Positions 58,085-64,000 of a stretch of DNA of 64,000 nt are shown piece after piece (the stretch's first letter is position 1; every line of letters starts with the position of its first letter). The notes under the pieces were generated by a model that ran no database searches, was not told the origin of the DNA, and saw only the letters and a list, made by a program, of their open reading frames with translations. The stretch spans positions 11,121,964-11,185,963 of the forward strand of contig CM049320.1 in NCBI GenBank assembly GCA_026874595.1, read 5' to 3'. Source of the stretch: Sipunculus nudus. Taxonomy: Eukaryota; Annelida; Sipuncula; Golfingiida; Sipunculidae. The position numbers and the translations under genes are program-made.

Positions 58085-59738
58085 TAACTAGTGGCCCATG
58101 GGCCATGACGCTCAGCTGAATTCAATGAACGTTGAACAATTAGCAATAAATGACTGCCACAGTGCAAAAAAATCATGAATTTTGTGAATAATCCCTAGAA
58201 AATTATTACAGTGGGCTATTGGACATGAAGGTCTCATTAATACAAAAAAAAATTGAAAAAGAAAACAGGTAGTGTCACCAGTCTGCAGGAACTGATGAAA
58301 CACTCCATTATTAATATATATACAAAGAATCAAGACCATCAATGTGCAAGTTATTCAGATACTGGAGCTTTTATCAAATTTTTAATAATCTTGTGGGTAC
58401 CCTCTAGCTCGTGAGAAGAGGGGTAATGAATAACTATTTTAGGTTTCCAAGGAGATTTTTTATTAGTTATTTTTTACGAATTGTAGGTGTTTAGGATCAA
58501 TGAACATGCAAAATTTCACCCCAATACATCAAAAAACCACTAAGATGAACAGATGGCAAATGCACAGATGGACACTACGCAAAAAGTATTGTAGGTGGCG
58601 CCACCAGACAAATATGAGATGGAGAGATCCAAGATCTATGGCTAGCATAGTTTCAGCACAATACATTGAAGCCACTCCTGAGATACGAGCTGTTATCTAA
58701 AACACATCCAGTTTGGTACTGCACGGAAAGGATTGCTGGTGGTGGCACCTGTCTTTGTTAGGCACAACAATATTGGTGAAGGAACAACTATGCTGGGTTT
58801 CGGAAAGACTTTTCATGTTTCCCGGAAGACTTTTCATGGACTTCCCTTGATGTCAAGTAAGAATATTCCAGGTCTAGCAGTTACGATTTGTGCCCTGTTA
58901 ACAGATGACAGCTTCTTCGAAGGTATCAAAAATAGAGAAAAAAATTCATATACATTAGAAAAATAAAGGTGGCCCACCAGTTTGCAGCAACTGATGGACC
59001 ACTCCATAATGAATATTCATGCAAAGAATCATTTATGGCGATCAATGCAGTGGTTGTCAAGATAGTGCAGCTTTTGTATCAAATTTTTAATTATTCTGGG
59101 GGTACTTCTGAGCAATATAGTTCAGAGGGTATGAGTAACCGAGACTTAATTTTTAGGTTACCAAAGAGATTTTTTATGGGTCAAGTTAGAAGATTCAAGG
59201 TAGAATAGTTACAATTTGTGCCTTGTTTATAGAAGAGCACTTCTTTGAAGGTCACAAAAATTGAAAAAAAAGCTTAAAAATTCAACATAATCCATGTGGC
59301 GCCACCAGTTTGCAGGAATGAATGAAAAACACTGTGATGAATATCCATGCAAAAAATCATGGTGATAAATTTATTAGTCCAGATAATGCAGCTTTTATAT
59401 CATTTTTTTAATTATTCTGATTGGTATTTACGAGCCCCAAAGCTCAAAGAATATGCGAAACAGAAATCTAATTTCATGAGCTTTTGTATCAAATCTTTGA
59501 TTATTCTGAAGGGTACTAATGAGCTCCATAGGTCAGCGAATATAAGTAACAGAGCTTATTTCAGGTTTCCAAGGAGATTTTTCATTGACCTTTCAGGATT
59601 TCCAGTTTGAAGATTCCAGGTCTATCGGTTACAATTTGTGCCCTGTTAACAGATGGTCGGATGACATGATGGCCGGACAGACGACAGACAAAGGGTGATC
59701 GCTATAGCTCAGATGACTATCAGTCAGCTGAGCTAAAA
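58085..59738 (+). mobile_element. complete modular element, family Q, 1.65 kb
   Basis: The leader palindrome TGGCCCATGGGCCA (58092-58105) is followed by ACGCTCAGCTGA. The 3' hairpin is at 59705-59735 with AAAAACA after it. Inside are about four units (GGTAGTGTCACCAGTCTGCA, GGTGGCCCACCAGTTTGCAG, GTGGCGCCACCAGTTTGCAG) and a short family E insert at 58500-58760. Confidence 0.7.
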
Positions 59739-60340
59739 ACACCTAGCGCCACCCGTCTGCTTCATGAGAAAACTTTACAAGATGGATTGACATGCAAAAT
59801 TTCAGACCAATACCTTGAACCACTCGGGGGAAACGAGCAATTTACAGTCAAGCAAATGTACAGATGGACCCTACACAAAAACAATTTGGATGGAGCTACT
59901 AGTCTTGAGTACAAAACAGCGGAGTCAAAGATATATGGATTTGCACAATTTCAGGCCAATAGGGCAAATCACTCCTGCGAACAGGACATTAATTTATTCT
60001 ACAGAAATGGGAAGGTAGGTGGTACCTCCTGTCTGTTTTACAACAAAACTTTCCAAGTTGGATAGACATGCAAAATTTCAGATCAATATATGTATACCTT
60101 TGAACCACTCCGGAGATATGAGCAATTTTCACCGAAAACGAATGTACAGATTGATGCCACACATTAACGATTCACCAGTTGTGAATATAAGATGGAGGTA
60201 TCCAAGATCAATAGATCTAAAAATATACAGGTGGCCCCACAAGTATGCTGGAACCGACAGCCGGACACCAAATGAAGAGTGATCATTATAGCTCAGATGA
60301 CTTTCAGTCATCAGAGCAAAAAACAAGTGGCCCATGGGTC
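59739..60340 (+). repeat. family E units and an eroded Q end, abutting a new leader
   Basis: Family E units fill 59740-60230. A Q scrap (GGTGGCCCCACAAGTATGCT) then ends in a damaged hairpin (60288-60318), and its A-run leads directly into the next leader AACAAGTGGCCCATGGGTCA (60322-60341). One element end and another element start are joined without spacer. Confidence 0.68.
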
Positions 60341-60520
60341 ATAACGCTCAGCTGAATTCAAGGAGCCTTAAACAAAGCATACTGCATACCACTGGCCTCA
60401 TGTACACAATACTTGACATGGTGCTTGAAACCTTGAATAAAAATCTACAATTTTTGATAAATTGATCAAATCGGCATATAAATGCTCATTCTGTGAAAAA
60501 TTTACAGCTCATGTACTGAC

Positions 60521-60611
60521 CTCTGTGGTTGAAGAACGACTTGATCTGCTTTACCACTCTACACAGTAGACCTGGCTTCAGCTTCTGGTAAGGTACCAGT
60601 ACAGCAAGACC
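60521..60611 (-). CDS. exon A, most upstream recognised exon of the coiled-coil gene (91 nt)
   Basis: On the minus strand the acceptor TTTGTGTTTGTAAACAG precedes the exon and the donor G|GTCAGT follows it. The exon starts in phase 0 and ends in phase 1. It encodes 30 residues, including LVPYQKLKPGLLCRVVKQIK and SFFNHR, a basic, probably helical stretch with no domain I recognise. The split codon G|.. joins in frame to exons B, C or D. It lacks an ATG, so upstream exons must exist, probably beyond 64000. It sits in a repeat-poor pocket (60345-61285). Confidence 0.7.
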
Positions 60612-60657
60612 CTGTTTACAAACACAAAAGGTCTTCATTAATTATGTACAGAAAATA

Positions 60658-60995
60658 AATGGTCATGTCAGTGATGATCATCTAAAATTGTGTAACAATC
60701 CAGGTGTGCCATGGAGAGAGGAAAGGCCCTATAGACTTGAGCAGAGACCCTAAAAGCCCATAGCTCACCGGGTTAAAGATGGAGGGCCAAGGGAAATGTG
60801 AACATGGAATTCTAGTCATATGAAATTAAGACTATTTTACAGGATCTATGTCTTTGAAAGCGAGGGGAGAGTTACCCCTTAGACAGGAAAGGTTTTCCAC
60901 AGGTTTAAGATGTCACAAAAAAGGGTCATGTTAGTGATGACAATCTAAATTGTGCAAGAATAAAGGTGTGCCATGGAGAGAGGAAAGGCCCTATT
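60658..60995 (+). repeat. 76-bp direct repeat in the intron upstream of exon A
   Basis: The segment at 60658-60733 (GGTCATGTCAGTGATGA to GCCATGGAGAGAGGAAAGGC) recurs at 60919-60995 with about ten changes. The word GTGCCATGGAGAGAGGAAAG is exact in both. No transposon ends are visible. Confidence 0.75.
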
Positions 60996-61290
60996 GTCTT
61001 CCCATAGCCAAAGTTGGTCAAAATTTAAGATACTGGTTTTATATTCATGAGAATAACTTATAAAACTTGAAATAATCAGATTAATTTTTGGTTAATGTTA
61101 AAATCTTGATTTAATAAAGTTATATCTCTGAAAAAAGTCAAGCATCTAAAATTCTTATAGTAAGTGAGAGAATAAATTTCCTGTTTTTTCACAAGGTGCA
61201 TTATGTTCTGGCCTTATTTAAGGTTAATACAAGACTTCATGGACCTCCCTGCTAGTGAAGTAAGAAGATTCTAGGTCCAATGGTTATAAA

Positions 61291-64000
61291 AACAAGTGAC
61301 CAATGGGTCATGTCGCTCAGCTGACAGGGAAGAGATTCGCTAAAGGAAATTTTATCATCAGAATGGTAGTATATACCCATTCAACTGAAGCATCAAACAG
61401 ATTAACCAACAGGCCAAGATTTAGTCTTTATTTATAGATCTCAAAAATAGAGAAAAAATGTGTAAACTTTAAAAACTAGAATACGAGTAGCCGACAAGTG
61501 ACCACGTGTATCCTCCAAAATCAGAGTGGAACGGTTGAAGTGAGGCATGGATTGAGTGGCAAGGGGAAATAGAGTGAGGTATGTTGCATATTAGCATGGA
61601 TGTCTGCAGCCCAAATGTGTATGTAGGTTGTGCCACCTACCACAAATCCAGAAAGCTGTCCAAGTTGTATACATATGCAAAATTTTAGGCAGAAAAGTCA
61701 AACCACTACATGTATATGAGTGATTTTAGCCAACGGCAGACAAACAGACAGACGCTGTGCAAAAATGGTTGCAGGTGGCCCCTCCAGTTTTGTGTATGAT
61801 AAAGACCTATGTGAGATCTATACACATGCAAAATTTTGGCCCAATCGTTCAAACGGTTCCCGAGATATGAGCTTGGATGTCTGCAGCGTAAACTTGAAAG
61901 TAGGTGGCGCCACCTGTCATAAAATCAAGAAAGCTATCCGGGATGTATAAAACTGCAAAATTTTAGGCAGATATGTCAAACCACTGCCGAGATGAGTGAC
62001 ATTATCCCACGGTAGAAAACAGACAGACGCTGTGCAAAAACAGTTTTGCGTATGATAAAGAGCTATGTGATATCTATACACATGCAAAATTTTGGCCCAA
62101 TGGGTCAAACGGTTCCTGAGATATGAGCTTGGATGTGATCAGCTTGAACGTGAATGTAGGTGGTGCCATCTGTCATAAAATCAAAAAGCTATCCTGGATG
62201 TATATGCATGCCGAATTTCAGGTGAATTAGTCAATTCACTGCAGAGATATGAGTTATTTTAACCCAAGGCAGACAAACAGATGGACACTGTGCAAACATG
62301 GTTACATGTGGCGCCACCATTTTTGTGTATGTTATAAAGCAATCCAAGGGCTACATTTGTATAAATTTTTATTTCCTGATTGGTCAATCGGTTCCCGAGA
62401 TATGAGGGTTTATGTGTGGAAACAGATGCACAAATGGACGCTGGATAGAGGGGAAAGGTCAGAGGTCAACACAAATTGGTTAGGCACTAGTTCACATGTG
62501 ACTTGATAATTGGTGTAAGTTTAGGAAAAATCGGTCCATTTTTCTCAGAGGAGCTCTCTGGAAACAAACGTGGCAGCTGCGGAGGAACCCGGTCAAAAAC
62601 ATAGTATCTGCAAAACTTCGTTTTGGAGGATACAAAAATACAGGTGGCTCCACCAATCTGCAGAAACTAATAAAAACACTTAATGGTCAATATCCATGCA
62701 AAGAATCATGGTGATCTCCGCATAAGTTGTTCAGATACTTCAGCTTTTGTATCAAATTGTCCATTATTCTGAGGAATACTTCAGAGTCCTATAGCTTGAA
62801 GGATATGGGTAACAGAGACCTAATTTCAAGTTTCCACAGGCACTCTTCATGGGCCTCCTTGCATGACAAGAATGAAGTTTCTAGGTCCAGTTGTTGCAAT
62901 TTGTACCCTGTTGACAGATAACCACATCTTTAAAGGTCTCAAAAAAGAGAAAAAAAATTCGTAAAAATTTGAAAAAAATAGAGGTGGCGCACCCAGTCTG
63001 CAGAAACTGATGGAACAGCTCATGATCAATATGTATGCCGAAAATCATGCCCATCAGTGTTGTAGTTATTGAGATATTGAAGATTTTGTATGAAATTTTT
63101 GACTACTCTGGGGGGTACTTTGGGGCCCCATAGCTCGAAGGATATGGGTAACAGAGACCTAATTTCTGGTTTCCATGGAGACTTTTCATAGGTCTCTCAG
63201 TGTATCGAGAATGAAAATTCTAGGTCCAGTCTTTACGATTTGTGCCACGCTAACAGATGACAGCAACCTTAAAGGTCTCAAAAATAGAGGAAGAAATCGT
63301 AAAAAAATCAAACAATATAGGTGGCGCCACCAGTCTGCAGGAACTGATGGAACATCTCATGATCAATATGTATGCCAAAAATCATGACCATCAGTGATGT
63401 AGTTATTGAGATATTGAAGTTTTTGTATGAAATTTTGGACTACTCTGGGGGGGGTACTTTGGGGCCCCATAGCTCGAAGGATATGGGTAACAGAGACCCC
63501 TATTTCTGGTTTCCAAGGAGATTTTTCATGGACCTTTCAGTGTGTCAAGAATTAAGATTCTAGGTCCAGTCTTTACGATTTTTGCCTTGTTAACAGATGT
63601 TCACATTTTGAAAGGTCTCAAAAATAGAGAAAAAAATTCATAAAAAAATCCAACCATACAGGTGGCGCCACCAGTCTGCAGGAAGTGATGACACATCTCA
63701 TGATCAATAGTTATGCCACAAATCATGACCATCAGTCAAGAAGTTAATGAGATATTGAAGTTTTTGTATGAATTTTTTTACTTTTCTTGGGGGTACTTTG
63801 GGGCCCCATAGCTCAAAGAATATGGGTAACAGAGACCTAATTTCTGGTTTCCATGGAGACTTTTCATAGGTCTCTCAGTGTGTCACGAATGAAGATTCTA
63901 GGTGCAGTCGTTACGATTTATGCAACGTTAATAGATGACAGCATCCTTAAAGGTCTCAAAAATAGAGGAAGAAATTGTAAAAAAAATCAAACAATATAGG
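61291..64000 (+). mobile_element. composite modular element, cut by the window end
   Basis: The leader AACAAG plus TGACCAATGGGTCA (61297-61310) is followed by a family A array (61480-62640, hairpin GTATCTGC/GAGGATAC at 62604-62633). At least four family Q units follow (near 62643, 62985, 63321 and 63661), opening with GGTGGCGCCACCAGTCTGCA or variants. The layout and the A-to-Q junction match 31149-33547. The 3' hairpin is not reached. Confidence 0.75.

Overview
This is a stretch of animal nuclear DNA: AT-rich, gene-poor, with split coding exons, splice sites and a very high load of repeats. The repeat style (hundreds-of-bp modules opening with GGTGGCGCCACC, GACGGACA-rich 3' parts and 3' hairpins followed by A-runs) suggests a marine invertebrate, perhaps a mollusc. 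I cannot name a species. Most open frames longer than 60 codons lie inside repeats and are not genes.

The only real gene I can support is a split gene on the minus strand. Five exons fit together: A (60611-60521), B (58021-57992), C (48415-48368), D (40585-40454) and E (16729-15372). Each junction between them is an intron of phase 1, and the joined frame is open from exon A to a stop at 15372 (about 550 residues seen; the 5' end lies beyond the window or was not found). The product has short leading exons with no recognised domain, then a long Gln/Leu-rich coiled coil, a basic nuclear-localisation-like cluster, and a Ser/Pro/Thr-rich tail built from five nearly identical 26-residue repeats. 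Its introns hold nearly everything else in the window between 16.7 and 60.6 kb.

Layout: 1-3425 is a 197-bp satellite with an 8-monomer higher-order period. 7.04-8.40 kb is a 62-bp minisatellite. 12.8-14.8 kb, 17-20.8 kb, 21.5-23.9 kb and 25-38 kb are mosaics of dispersed modular repeats. LTR-retrotransposon remnants interrupt these at 20789-21496 and 23953-25010, with another at 43923-44842. A 1.4-kb terminal-inverted-repeat DNA element lies at 38637-40049. A LINE ORF1 pseudogene (43.2-43.8 kb), a reverse-transcriptase element remnant (49.64-51.76 kb, minus) and a 3.35-kb pogo/Tigger-like transposon (52218-55564) follow. The right end (58.1-64 kb) is again modular repeats, including a second copy of the 31.15-33.55 kb element.

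The modular repeats form at least five families that share a 12-bp palindrome at the start of each internal unit, even though the units differ. One of them has a 5' palindrome, short subterminal inverted repeats, a tandem core and a 3' hairpin, which resembles Helentron-associated non-autonomous elements. That assignment is inference.
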